A stretch of 64,000 nt of DNA from DASUPK01 sp046732465. Lineage in GTDB: Bacteria; Actinomycetota; Thermoleophilia; Solirubrobacterales; 70-9. Positions 25,377-33,499 of this stretch are shown here, in pieces. Every line of letters starts with the position of its first letter. The first letter of the stretch is position 1. Location of the stretch: NCBI GenBank assembly GCA_046732465.1, contig JBKPND010000034.1, forward strand, positions 1 through 64,000, given 5' to 3'. The notes below the pieces were generated by a model, which was given only the letters and a program-made list of their open reading frames with translations, did no database searches and was not told where the DNA came from. Made by a program: the position numbers and the translations under genes.

Positions 25377-26447
25377 ATGCAGGGTCTTATCGCCGCGGCC
25401 GTCGCCGGCCTCCTGATGGCGGGAGGCGGCGAACGGGGCATCACGCAGATCAGCAGTCCGCTGGCCATGAGCGATGACCAGATTGCGGGGGCCCGCGTGA
25501 TCACCGGCTTCCCGGGTCAGCATCCACCGCCGGCCCTGCGGCGGATGATCTCGGACGGCCTCGTCTCCGGCGTGATCCTGTTCGACGGCAACGCCGGAGG
25601 ACGAAGCTCGGTCCGCAACCTGACCGCGGAGCTTCAGGCGATCCCTCGCCCGGCCGGGAGCCCGCCGCTGCTGATCACGGTCGACCAGGAGGGCGGCTTG
25701 GTCCGGCGGCTGCCCGGACCGCCCAGGCCCTCCGCGCGCTCGATCGGGGCTCGCGGCGAGGGCTTCGCACAGCGGCTCGGGAGCGCGACCGGCCAGAGCC
25801 TCCGCTCGATGGGGGTCAGCGTCGACCTCGCGCCGGTGCTGGACCTCGGCCGTCCCGGGCGTGCGATCTTCGACGAGGGACGCACCTTCGCGCGCAAGCC
25901 GGGAGCGATCTCCCGGATCGGGGTTGGGTTCGCGCGCGGGCTGGCGGCGGGCGGGGTCGCTGCTACGGCCAAGCACTTTCCCGGCCTCGGAGCGGCGCGG
26001 ATCAACACCGACAACGCCGTCCAGCGGATCCGGCTGCCGGCCGCGAAGCTTCGGCGGAACGACGAGCGGCCGTACGCGAGCTTCACCGCGGCGGGCGGGG
26101 CGATGGTGATGCTGAGCACCGCGATCTATCCGGCGCTCTCGGGGAAGCCGGCCGCGCTCGCGCGCGCGATCGCGACCGGCGAGCTCCGCGACCGGCTGGG
26201 CTTCCAGGGCGTGTCGATCTCCGATGCTCTCGGTTCAGTCTCGGCCCGCGCCGTCGGCGGTCCCGCCCGGACCGCGATGGCGGCGGCCCGCGCCGGCACG
26301 GACCTCGTCCTCTTCACAAGCCTGGGCGATGCCGCCAAGGCCCAGCGAGCTCTGGCTCACGGCCTGAGCGGCGGATCGCTCGATCGGGCGGAGTTCGATG
26401 CCTCGGTCAACCGTGTGCTGGCGCTTCGGTCTCGCTTCGCAGGCTGA
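25377..26447 (+). CDS. Glycoside hydrolase family 3 (NagZ-like) protein, probably secreted
   Basis: A 356-residue protein with a GH3 N-terminal TIM-barrel domain. An N-terminal hydrophobic segment (LIAAAVAGLLMAGGG) suggests export. Substrate-pocket motifs include SGVILFDGN, LLITVDQEGGLVRRLPG, VDLAPVLDL and AKHFPGLGAA. The nucleophile Asp is in VSISDALGSV. The catalytic-dyad His found in the flexible loop of true NagZ enzymes (GHG...DSH) is absent: the loop reads GLGAARINTDNA. It may thus act on another glycoside or by another acid/base. A standalone domain without the C-terminal GH3 sandwich, as in NagZ. Confidence 0.83.
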   Translation: MQGLIAAAVAGLLMAGGGERGITQISSPLAMSDDQIAGARVITGFPGQHPPPALRRMISDGLVSGVILFDGNAGGRSSVRNLTAELQAIPRPAGSPPLLITVDQEGGLVRRLPGPPRPSARSIGARGEGFAQRLGSATGQSLRSMGVSVDLAPVLDLGRPGRAIFDEGRTFARKPGAISRIGVGFARGLAAGGVAATAKHFPGLGAARINTDNAVQRIRLPAAKLRRNDERPYASFTAAGGAMVMLSTAIYPALSGKPAALARAIATGELRDRLGFQGVSISDALGSVSARAVGGPARTAMAAARAGTDLVLFTSLGDAAKAQRALAHGLSGGSLDRAEFDASVNRVLALRSRFAG

Positions 26448-26496
26448 CCGCCAGAGGACCCGGCTTCCAATACCGTTGCGGGCCGAGGGACGAGGG

Positions 26497-27918
26497 ATGA
26501 GGACAGCGGGAATCTGGAGGTCGATCGTCGCGGTGGCGGTGCTGCTCGCCATCCCGGGCGGCGCGAGCGCAGCGTCGGCGAGCCCCATGGCACGCGCGGC
26601 GGTGAGCGCGGAACAGGCGAGGGACCTCGGCAAGCAGGCCTACGACTACGGCTTGCCGCTGCTCGAGTTCCTCAGGGTCCGGGCGGAGGAGACCAGCGTC
26701 CGGTGTCCGGACGGGATGGGGAACGCCCCGGTCAACTCGATCTCGAACGCCCGGGGATTTGCGAGGCCGGAGGACCGCACCGTCGTCGCCCCGAACACGG
26801 ACACCCTCTACTCGATCGCGCACCTCGATCTCGCCCGCGGCCCGATCGTGCTCAGCCATCCGGGCATGGGCAAGCGGTACTACAGCTTCGAGTTCCTCGA
26901 CCCGTACACCAACGTCATCGACATCCGCGGGACCCGGAAGGACAGCGGCGCCGCCGGGTCGTTCGAGATTCGCTGGAACCACGCACCAGGAAAGGCGAAG
27001 CGCCCCTCTCACACTCCGCTGATCAAGTCGAAGTACCGGCGGGTCTGGATGATCGGCCGGACGCTCGCCTCCGGGCCGGCCGACCAGCGCAAGGCGCGGA
27101 AGCTGATGGCCCGCTACCGGCTCGTGCGTCTCGGCGGGAAGGCGCGCCGCTTCGCCAAGGGGTGCAAGCCGGGAACGCCGCACGACTACACGACGCCCAC
27201 CGACGGCTCGGGCTTCATCAGCGCCCTCAACCGTGCCCTCAAGCGAAACGAACCGCCGAAGCGCGACGCACCGCTGCTTTCCCAGCTGCGGCCGCTCGGC
27301 ATCGGCGCCGGCCTCTCGCCCGATCGAGCAGGCCTGCCCTCGGACGTGCTCGCCGCCCTCTACGACGGCGTCTCACAGGAAGCCGTCTCGCTGCCGGGCA
27401 GCACGCGGCTGATGGTCTTCAACCAGGCGCGGCAGACGGCCGGCTGGCTATTGCCCGCTTCGAACATCGGGAACTACGGCACCGATTATCTCTATCGCGC
27501 CCAGATCGCGGTCGTCGGGCTGGGGGCGAACACGCCGAACGAGGCGATCTATCCGACCGGCATCGCGGACGCGACCGGGGCGCTCTTCAGCGGTGCCAAC
27601 CGCTACCGCCTCACCTTCCCGCCCGGCCAGGAGCCGCCTGCCCGGTACTTCTGGTCTCTCACGATGTACGACAGTGACGGCTATCTGGTCCCGAACTCCA
27701 TCGGCCGCTACGCGATCGGCACGAGCCATCCGCCATTGCTGAAAGGGGCGGACGGCTCGATCGTGATCGCGATTCAGCGCGATCCACCGACGGAGACCGG
27801 CGTCAATTGGCTTCCGGCGCCGGCCAGCGGTTTCAGGCTCAGCCTCAGGCTCTATGGCCCGAGCCCAGCCGCACGCCGGGGGACCTGGCGGCCCCCCGGC
27901 GTGGTCAAGGTCGGCTGA
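26497..27918 (+). CDS. DUF1254/DUF1214 domain protein, secreted
   Basis: A 473-residue protein with a Sec-type signal peptide (IVAVAVLLAIPGGASAASA). The DUF1254 half shows KQAYDYGLPLLEFLRVR, VAPNTDTLYSIAHLDLARGP and KRYYSFEFLDPYTNV; the DUF1214 half shows RYFWSLTMYDSDGYLVPNS, DGSIVIAIQRDPP and NWLPAPASGFRLSLRLYGP. Function of the family is unclear; members are widespread and often in catabolic or envelope contexts. The ATG at 26497, preceded by GAGGGACGAGGG, is chosen because it places the signal peptide at the N-terminus. Confidence 0.88.
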   Translation: MRTAGIWRSIVAVAVLLAIPGGASAASASPMARAAVSAEQARDLGKQAYDYGLPLLEFLRVRAEETSVRCPDGMGNAPVNSISNARGFARPEDRTVVAPNTDTLYSIAHLDLARGPIVLSHPGMGKRYYSFEFLDPYTNVIDIRGTRKDSGAAGSFEIRWNHAPGKAKRPSHTPLIKSKYRRVWMIGRTLASGPADQRKARKLMARYRLVRLGGKARRFAKGCKPGTPHDYTTPTDGSGFISALNRALKRNEPPKRDAPLLSQLRPLGIGAGLSPDRAGLPSDVLAALYDGVSQEAVSLPGSTRLMVFNQARQTAGWLLPASNIGNYGTDYLYRAQIAVVGLGANTPNEAIYPTGIADATGALFSGANRYRLTFPPGQEPPARYFWSLTMYDSDGYLVPNSIGRYAIGTSHPPLLKGADGSIVIAIQRDPPTETGVNWLPAPASGFRLSLRLYGPSPAARRGTWRPPGVVKVG

Positions 27919-27921
27919 GTC

Positions 27922-28303
27922 TCAGTAGCGGCCGACCGCGAGCCGCTGCCGCACCTGATTCAGCCAGGTCGCGTCCGGCCCGGCTGCACGGGCCCTGGCT
28001 GTCTCGGCCGCGGGCAGGTCGGGCCTGCCGGCGGTGAACAGCCAGGCGTCGAACAGATCGTCGAGCTGCTGCCCACTGGTCTGCTCGGCGAAGGCGATGA
28101 ACTCCGGCGTCGTGCCGTTGCCACCACTCTTGCTCGCCGCCCAGCCGGGGAGGATCGCGAAGAAGGCGTCATCGCCGACGCGCTCACGAAGGGCCTGCAG
28201 CGTCATCGCTCCGCGGACGTATTGCGAGTCGCCGAACAGGTCCTCGATTCCCGGATCCGCAACGACGACCTGCCAGAACGGATCGTCGGCCGGAATCGAC
28301 TCG
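27922..28303 (-). pseudogene. Truncated M1 family aminopeptidase C-terminal remnant
   Basis: The open frame on the minus strand encodes ~125 residues matching the C-terminal helical end of M1 (aminopeptidase N-like) metallopeptidases: PADDPFWQVVVADPG, FGDSQYVRGAMTLQALRERV, AFFAILPGWAA, TTPEFIAFAEQTSGQQLDDL and FDAWLFTAGRPDLP. Recognisable similarity starts at about 28295, just past the stop codon of the sigma factor gene upstream; the catalytic HExxH half is missing. It is thus a gene remnant, though an internal ATG at 28206 could still yield a 94-residue protein. Confidence 0.75.
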
Positions 28304-29386
28304 TTACGCGGCTTCTTGCAGCGCCTCGACCTCGCGGGCCTCGGCGAGACGGCTGAGGCCCCTCTCCTCGAGCTTCTTCACCTCGCTGGGCTTGAGCTCG
28401 AGGCGGCGCCCCGTCTCCCGGAGCGGTGTGGGCTCATCGCCGTTGATCCCGTAGCGAAGCTGGATCACCTTGCGCTCGTTCTCGGGGAGGTCCCGAACCG
28501 CCCTGCGGAGCGCCTGGTCTCGGAAGCTGAGCGCGACCTCCTCGGACGGGCCGACCCGTTCGTCCTGGACGAACTCGCCCATCGCAGAGCCGTCCTCCTC
28601 GCCGACCGGCCGGTCGAGGCTGGTCACGACCCGGGTGAGATCGCGGATCTCCTCGACCTGCGCCGGCTCGAGCTCGGCCTCCTTGGCGATCTCCTCGGTG
28701 GTCGGGTCGCGGCCGAGCTTCGTCGCCAGCTCGCGCTCGATTCGCATCACCTTGCGCTCGCGCTGTGCGACCTGGTTCGGCACGCGGATGGTGCGCTCCT
28801 TCGACTCGAGCGCGCGCTGGATCGCCTGGCGGATCCAGAAGGTCGCGTAGGTCGAGAACTTGTAGCCCTTGCGCCAATCGAACTTCTCGCTGGCGCGGAT
28901 CAGGCCGAGGATGCCCTCCTGGATCAGGTCGAGCAGGTTGAGGTCCTGGCGCATGTAGCGGCGGGCGTTCGAGACGACCAGCCTGAGGTTCGAGTTGATC
29001 AGCCGCTCCTTGGCCTCGAGGTCGCCCCGCTCGATCGCCTGCGCGAGCTCGATCTCCTCCTCCTTGGTCAGCAGCGGGTAGCGCCGCATCTCGTTGAAGA
29101 AGAGCTGCAGGGCGTCGGTGGTCTGCTCGGCGAGCTCGCCGTTCTTGTACCCGGCGGGCTCCTCGGCGTCGCGGCCACAGTCGTCCTCGATCGCCAGGCC
29201 CGCGCCCTCGATGCGCTCGTGCACGAGATCGGCCTCTTCCTCGGAGAGGTTCAGTTCCTGGACCAACGAGTCAACCTCCGAGAGATCGACGCACTCCACC
29301 GGGCGCCCGGCCTCGATCAGGGCCGCAACGCGCACCTCGACGGGTGGGTCGAGCTCAACTGCTGTCGGGTTCATTTCCTCCGGCAT
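28304..29386 (-). CDS. RpoD/SigA-family sigma factor with divergent region 4.2
   Basis: A 360-residue sigma-70 protein of the primary/group 2 type. An N-terminal region 1.1-like segment is followed by region 1.2 (QLFFNEMRRYPLLTKEEEIE), region 2 (LINSNLRLVVSNARRYM, LLDLIQEGILGLIRASEKFD, YKFSTYATFWIRQAIQRAL), region 3 and region 4. Region 4 starts normally (LPENERKVIQLRYGING) but the recognition helix reads LELKPSEVKKLEERGLSRL instead of the usual VTRERIRQIE type, so -35 contacts are probably altered. GAGGG precedes the ATG; a second ATG lies four codons later. Whether this is the housekeeping factor cannot be decided. Confidence 0.93.
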   Translation of the reverse strand: MPEEMNPTAVELDPPVEVRVAALIEAGRPVECVDLSEVDSLVQELNLSEEEADLVHERIEGAGLAIEDDCGRDAEEPAGYKNGELAEQTTDALQLFFNEMRRYPLLTKEEEIELAQAIERGDLEAKERLINSNLRLVVSNARRYMRQDLNLLDLIQEGILGLIRASEKFDWRKGYKFSTYATFWIRQAIQRALESKERTIRVPNQVAQRERKVMRIERELATKLGRDPTTEEIAKEAELEPAQVEEIRDLTRVVTSLDRPVGEEDGSAMGEFVQDERVGPSEEVALSFRDQALRRAVRDLPENERKVIQLRYGINGDEPTPLRETGRRLELKPSEVKKLEERGLSRLAEAREVEALQEAA

Positions 29387-29524
29387 GGTTGCCCTCTACA
29401 CAGGGTCCCAAACGAGGGCCCTCGGCGCCAGGACGAAAGCTCGAATCGGCTTCGCTAGTGTGCGCATTCGCGTTCTGAAGGGGGACGCGGACCGGCAGGA
29501 AGCTCGCGCCGACAAGGAGGTCCG

Positions 29525-31699
29525 TTGAGAAGGCTCGCAAGCATCGTCACCGGTCGCCGCAGCAAGTGGGCGATCCTGGTCGGCTGGATAGTCGTCGTCT
29601 TTGCGGTGTTCCCGCTCGGTTCCAAGCTCGCCGACAAGACGACCGACGACACCCAGTCCTTCCTGCCCGCGAGCGCGGAGTCGACGGAGGTCGTCAAGAG
29701 CCTCGACAACGACTTCGACCAGGGCGAGACCGACGATGCGATCGTCGTCTACCAGCGCGATGGCGGGCTGACCGCGGCGGATCAGCAGAAGATCCGCGCC
29801 GACGCACAGAAGATCCAGGCGGCCCCGCCAGACAAGATTCGCCTCGTCGGGACCCCGCAGGTCCCCTTCACGCCGGGCGCCCCGCCGGGTCTCGTTTCCA
29901 AGAATGGGGACGTCGCCACCGCCGTCTACTCGACCCCCACCGACTTCGATAAGGAGGCCGACTGGGGCCAGGCGATCCGCGACATCACCCATGCGGACAC
30001 GGCCGGGATGCAGGTCTATGTCACTGGCGGCGTCGGCTTCAACACCGACGCCAACGATGTCTTCAGCAACATCGACACCAAGCTGCTTCTAGCGACCGTG
30101 ACCCTGGTGCTCGTCCTGCTGGGCGCGATCTATCGCTCGGTGCTGGTCGCGCTCACCCCGCTGATCGTCGTGTTCTTGGCGTACACGCTGGCGCAGGCCT
30201 TCGTCTACCTGCTCGCCGAGTCGGGCGCGACCGTGTCAACCAACGCGACCTCGATCCTGATCGTGCTGATGTTCGGCGTCGGGACCGACTACTGCCTGTT
30301 ATTGGTCTCGCGCTACCGCGAGGAGCTTCGGCGGACCGAGGACAAGCACGACGCCATGGCGAGGGCGGTGAGGCGGGCGGGGCCGGCGATCCTCGCGAGC
30401 GGCATGACCGTCGCGCTCGCGATGCTGGTGCTCGCTCTCGCCGACAACAAGGGGACCAGCTCACTGGGGCCGGTGTTCGCGATCGGTGTGGCGTGCGCCC
30501 TGATCGCCGGCCTCACGCTGTTGCCTGCGCTGCTCACGATCTTCGGTCGACGCGGGTTCTGGCCCCGCCGGAGCGTCGTGGCCTACGACCCGGCCCATGC
30601 CGAGCGGGAGAGCGGGGGGCTGTGGCGACGCTTCGGTGACCGGGTCCTGCAGCGCCCGGCCCACGCCCTGATTGTCACCTGCGTGGTCTTCATCGCCGGT
30701 ACGTTCGGCCTGCTCGCCTACAAGGTCGATTACTCGACCACCAGCTTCTTCAAGCACTCGGTGGAGTCAGTCGAGGGCTTCGATGTGTTGCGAGGCGCAT
30801 TCCCAGCCGGGACGTTGGCGCCGACAACCGTGCTGGTCGAGAGCGATAGCGGGCCGATCACCCCCGCCGAGATCAGCGGCATCGCAGACAGGCTCGAAGC
30901 GATTCCCGGGGTCGCCGTGGCGCGGGATACCGGCATTCGTTCGACCAACGGTCAGATCGGGCAGATCGACGCGGTGCTGAGCAAGGACCCGTTGGACAAG
31001 TCAGGCCTGGACATCGTGCCTCGCATACGGGACGCCGTCGCGGATATCCCGAACGCGACGGTCCTGGTTGGCGGCACGAGCGCGATCAATTACGACGTAG
31101 ACCAGGCGAACCAGCACGACCTCGAGATCATCGCCCCGCTCGCTCTGTTGGTGATGGCGATCATCCTGGCGATCCTGCTGCAGGCGCTGGTCGCGCCGCT
31201 CGTTCTGCTCGCCAGCGTCGTCCTCTCGTTCGCCTGCACCCTCGGGGTCTCGATTCTCTTCATCCGGTTCGTCGTCGGCGACGCCGGATTCGATTCTTCG
31301 ATCCCGATCTTCGCCTTCATCTTCCTGGTCGCGCTGGGGATCGACTACACGATCTTCCTGATGGCCCGGGTCCGCGAGGAGGCCCGCAGACACGGGACGC
31401 GTGAGGGCATGCTTCGCGCTCTCTCCGCAACCGGGCCCGTGATCACCAGCGCCGGGGTGATCCTCGCCGGCACCTTCTCGGTGCTGATGACGCTCCCGGT
31501 GAGCTTCACCTTCGACCTCGGATTCATGGTCGCCCTGGGCATTCTGCTCGACACCTTCATCGTGCGGACGATCATGGTCCCGGCAGCCGTCGAGGTGATC
31601 GGCGACAAGATCTGGTGGCCGTCCACCGCTCGCGCCGGCGGGCGCCTCCGCGAGGAGACGGGAGAGCACGCGATCCCCGAGCCCGCCGAGGCGGGCTGA
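29525..31699 (+). CDS. MMPL/RND family transporter (1 of 3)
   Basis: A 724-residue RND-type exporter of the MMPL family, with the typical two repeats of one helix, an extracytoplasmic domain and five helices. Helix-embedded motifs are GVGTDYCLLLVSRYREE in the first half and ALGIDYTIFLMARVREE in the second; the Asp-Tyr pairs are the proton-relay residues of MmpL3-like pumps. A strong AAGGAGG (29514-29520) fixes the TTG start. Likely lipid or hydrophobic cargo; monocistronic. Confidence 0.92.
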   Translation: MRRLASIVTGRRSKWAILVGWIVVVFAVFPLGSKLADKTTDDTQSFLPASAESTEVVKSLDNDFDQGETDDAIVVYQRDGGLTAADQQKIRADAQKIQAAPPDKIRLVGTPQVPFTPGAPPGLVSKNGDVATAVYSTPTDFDKEADWGQAIRDITHADTAGMQVYVTGGVGFNTDANDVFSNIDTKLLLATVTLVLVLLGAIYRSVLVALTPLIVVFLAYTLAQAFVYLLAESGATVSTNATSILIVLMFGVGTDYCLLLVSRYREELRRTEDKHDAMARAVRRAGPAILASGMTVALAMLVLALADNKGTSSLGPVFAIGVACALIAGLTLLPALLTIFGRRGFWPRRSVVAYDPAHAERESGGLWRRFGDRVLQRPAHALIVTCVVFIAGTFGLLAYKVDYSTTSFFKHSVESVEGFDVLRGAFPAGTLAPTTVLVESDSGPITPAEISGIADRLEAIPGVAVARDTGIRSTNGQIGQIDAVLSKDPLDKSGLDIVPRIRDAVADIPNATVLVGGTSAINYDVDQANQHDLEIIAPLALLVMAIILAILLQALVAPLVLLASVVLSFACTLGVSILFIRFVVGDAGFDSSIPIFAFIFLVALGIDYTIFLMARVREEARRHGTREGMLRALSATGPVITSAGVILAGTFSVLMTLPVSFTFDLGFMVALGILLDTFIVRTIMVPAAVEVIGDKIWWPSTARAGGRLREETGEHAIPEPAEAG

Positions 31700-31703
31700 C
31701 GAC

Positions 31704-32507
31704 CTAGCGCCCCTTCCAGACGGGCTTGCGCTTCTCCGCGAAGGCCGCGACGCCCTCGCGGAAGTCCTCCGAGCGGAAGCAGGACTCGCGCAGCTCGATC
31801 AGCTCGCGCTCCTGCTCCGGCGTCAACCGAGGGTAGGAGTTGAGGGTGTCGATCGCGTGCTTGTTGCCGCGCATCGAGAGCGGCGCGTTCGCCGCGATCT
31901 CCGCGGCGAGCTCGACGGCGGCGGATTCGAGCTCATCGTCGTCAGTCACCTGGTTCACCAGGCCGATTTCCTCCGCGCGCTCGGCCGTGACGTTGTCGCC
32001 GGTCAGGAAGAGCTCCTTGGTCCGTGGCACTCCGATGGCGTCGATGAACCGGCGCAGCCCGGTGTGGCCGTAGATCAGCCCCAGCTTCGCGGGGGGCATG
32101 CCGAGCTTGGCGCCACGGGCGCAGATGCGCAGGTCACAGCAGAGGGTGAGCTCGAGCGCGCCCCCGAGGGCGTGCCCGTTGATCGCGCAGAGCACCGGCC
32201 AGGGGTGAGCGGCCACCGCGTCCAGCCCTCGCGCGAACGGATGCGCGACGAGGGACTCCGCCTCGGTCTCGAACTCGTCCTCCGAGAACCCGCCGATGTC
32301 ATAGCCGGCGGAGAAGATGCCGCCCGCGCCCGTGAGGATCACGCAGCGGACCTCGATGCCGCGGTCGAGGTCGGGCATCGACTCGGCGATCGCGCTGAGG
32401 GTGTCGTGATCGAGTGCGTTCCGCGAATCGGGCCGGTTGAGCGTCAGCCTTGCGACCGCCTCCGCGGGCTCGTCTAAGAGCAGCTTTCCCCCAGCCAGGC
32501 TCGTCAA
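31704..32507 (-). CDS. Enoyl-CoA hydratase/isomerase (crotonase) family protein
   Basis: A 267-residue crotonase-fold protein. CoA-binding and oxyanion segments are clear: LNRPDSRNALDHDTL, FSAGYDIGGF and INGHALGGALELTLCCDLRI. The first catalytic Glu of hydratases is kept (in GGALELT), but the second is not: the usual PEI/PEV-LG segment reads MPPAKLGLIYGHTGLRRF. It may be an isomerase, hydrolase or related activity rather than a classic hydratase. It lies 50 bp downstream of the small biotin carrier gene on the same strand. Confidence 0.87.
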   Translation of the reverse strand: MTSLAGGKLLLDEPAEAVARLTLNRPDSRNALDHDTLSAIAESMPDLDRGIEVRCVILTGAGGIFSAGYDIGGFSEDEFETEAESLVAHPFARGLDAVAAHPWPVLCAINGHALGGALELTLCCDLRICARGAKLGMPPAKLGLIYGHTGLRRFIDAIGVPRTKELFLTGDNVTAERAEEIGLVNQVTDDDELESAAVELAAEIAANAPLSMRGNKHAIDTLNSYPRLTPEQERELIELRESCFRSEDFREGVAAFAEKRKPVWKGR

Positions 32508-32557
32508 CCGGCGACTCCTCCGCTTCGCGTCCGGGGTCGCCTGGTCATCGGTTGAGG

Positions 32558-32770
32558 CTATTCGAGGACGACCAGGACGTCGCCCTCGGAGACCGACTGG
32601 CCCTCCTCGACGCGGATCTCGGCGACCTTGCCCGCGTCCTCCGCCTCGACCGGCATCTCCATCTTCATCGACTCGAGGATGACCACCGTCTCGCCGTCAT
32701 CGACCTGGTCGCCAACCGCGACCTCGATCTTCCAGACGGTCCCCGTGATGTGGGCCTCTACGTCCGCCAC
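32558..32770 (-). CDS. Biotin/lipoyl attachment carrier protein (BCCP), TB7.3-like
   Basis: A 70-residue stand-alone biotinyl domain. The biotinylated lysine is K36 in ILESMKMEMP; VEEGQSVSEGDVLVVLE is the conserved C-terminal hairpin. Size and lack of an Ala/Pro linker match the mycobacterial 7-kDa biotinylated protein (TB7.3) type. The GTG at 32770 gives this complete domain; longer reading upstream is the reverse of the glycosyltransferase gene. It could serve as carrier for an acyl-CoA carboxylase such as the carboxyltransferase encoded at 57.2 kb. Confidence 0.88.
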   Translation of the reverse strand: MADVEAHITGTVWKIEVAVGDQVDDGETVVILESMKMEMPVEAEDAGKVAEIRVEEGQSVSEGDVLVVLE

Positions 32771-32797
32771 GCGCGGCGGGGACAATATCCGGCGGTG

Positions 32798-33487
32798 ATG
32801 CGGGAAAGCGCGGCGGGGCGGGTGGCGATCGTGGCGGCCCGGAACGAGGCCGAGCGAATCGGCGCGACGCTCGACGTCCTCTCTGAGGCGCTCCCTGGCG
32901 CCCGGCTGCTCGTCGCCGACGACGCCTCGTCCGACGGGACGGCGGAGGCCGCGATGCGAAAGGGCGCCTGGGTGATCAGCCGGGGGCGGCCGCACGGCAA
33001 GGGCGCGAACGTGACCGCGGCCGCGGAGGCGGCCGTTGGCGAGTTCGACGACCAGGCGATGATTCTGCTCTGCGACGCCGATCTCGGGGCCGGCGCCGCG
33101 CGCCTCACGGCGCTGATGGACGCGGTTGAGAGCGGCAAGTGCGACCTGGCGGTGGCGGCCTTCGCGGAGCCCCGGGGTGGCGGCTTCGGCATGGCGCTCG
33201 GATACGCCCGCAGGGCGGTCGAACGGTCGTGTGGGGCTCCGCTGGCGGCGCCGCTCTCGGGCCAGCGCGCGATGCGGCTGTCGACGCTTCGTGAGCTGCT
33301 CCCGTTTGCGGACGGCTGGGGGATGGAGACGGGCATGACCATCGACGCGGTGCGGGGCGGGTTCCGGGTGAGGGAGATCGAGCTGCCGCTCGAGCACCGG
33401 GCGACGGGACGGACGCCCGCGGGCTTTCTGCACCGCGCCCGGCAGCTGCGCGACATCCGCCGGGCCGCGCGGGCGCGTGCCAGGTAG
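32798..33487 (+). CDS. Family 2 glycosyltransferase
   Basis: A 229-residue GT-A fold glycosyltransferase (GT2). IVAARNEAERIGATLDVL, VADDASSDGTAEAA and LLCDADLGAGAARL (the DxD-type motif) are standard nucleotide-sugar binding elements. SGQRAMRLSTLRELLPF and DGWGMETGMTIDAV are shared with dolichyl-phosphate-mannose-synthase or glucosyl-phosphoglycerate-synthase-like enzymes. No transmembrane tail, so probably soluble or peripheral. ATG start 27 bp from the divergent biotin carrier gene. Confidence 0.85.
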   Translation: MRESAAGRVAIVAARNEAERIGATLDVLSEALPGARLLVADDASSDGTAEAAMRKGAWVISRGRPHGKGANVTAAAEAAVGEFDDQAMILLCDADLGAGAARLTALMDAVESGKCDLAVAAFAEPRGGGFGMALGYARRAVERSCGAPLAAPLSGQRAMRLSTLRELLPFADGWGMETGMTIDAVRGGFRVREIELPLEHRATGRTPAGFLHRARQLRDIRRAARARAR

Positions 33488-33499
33488 CGTCCCGGCCCG

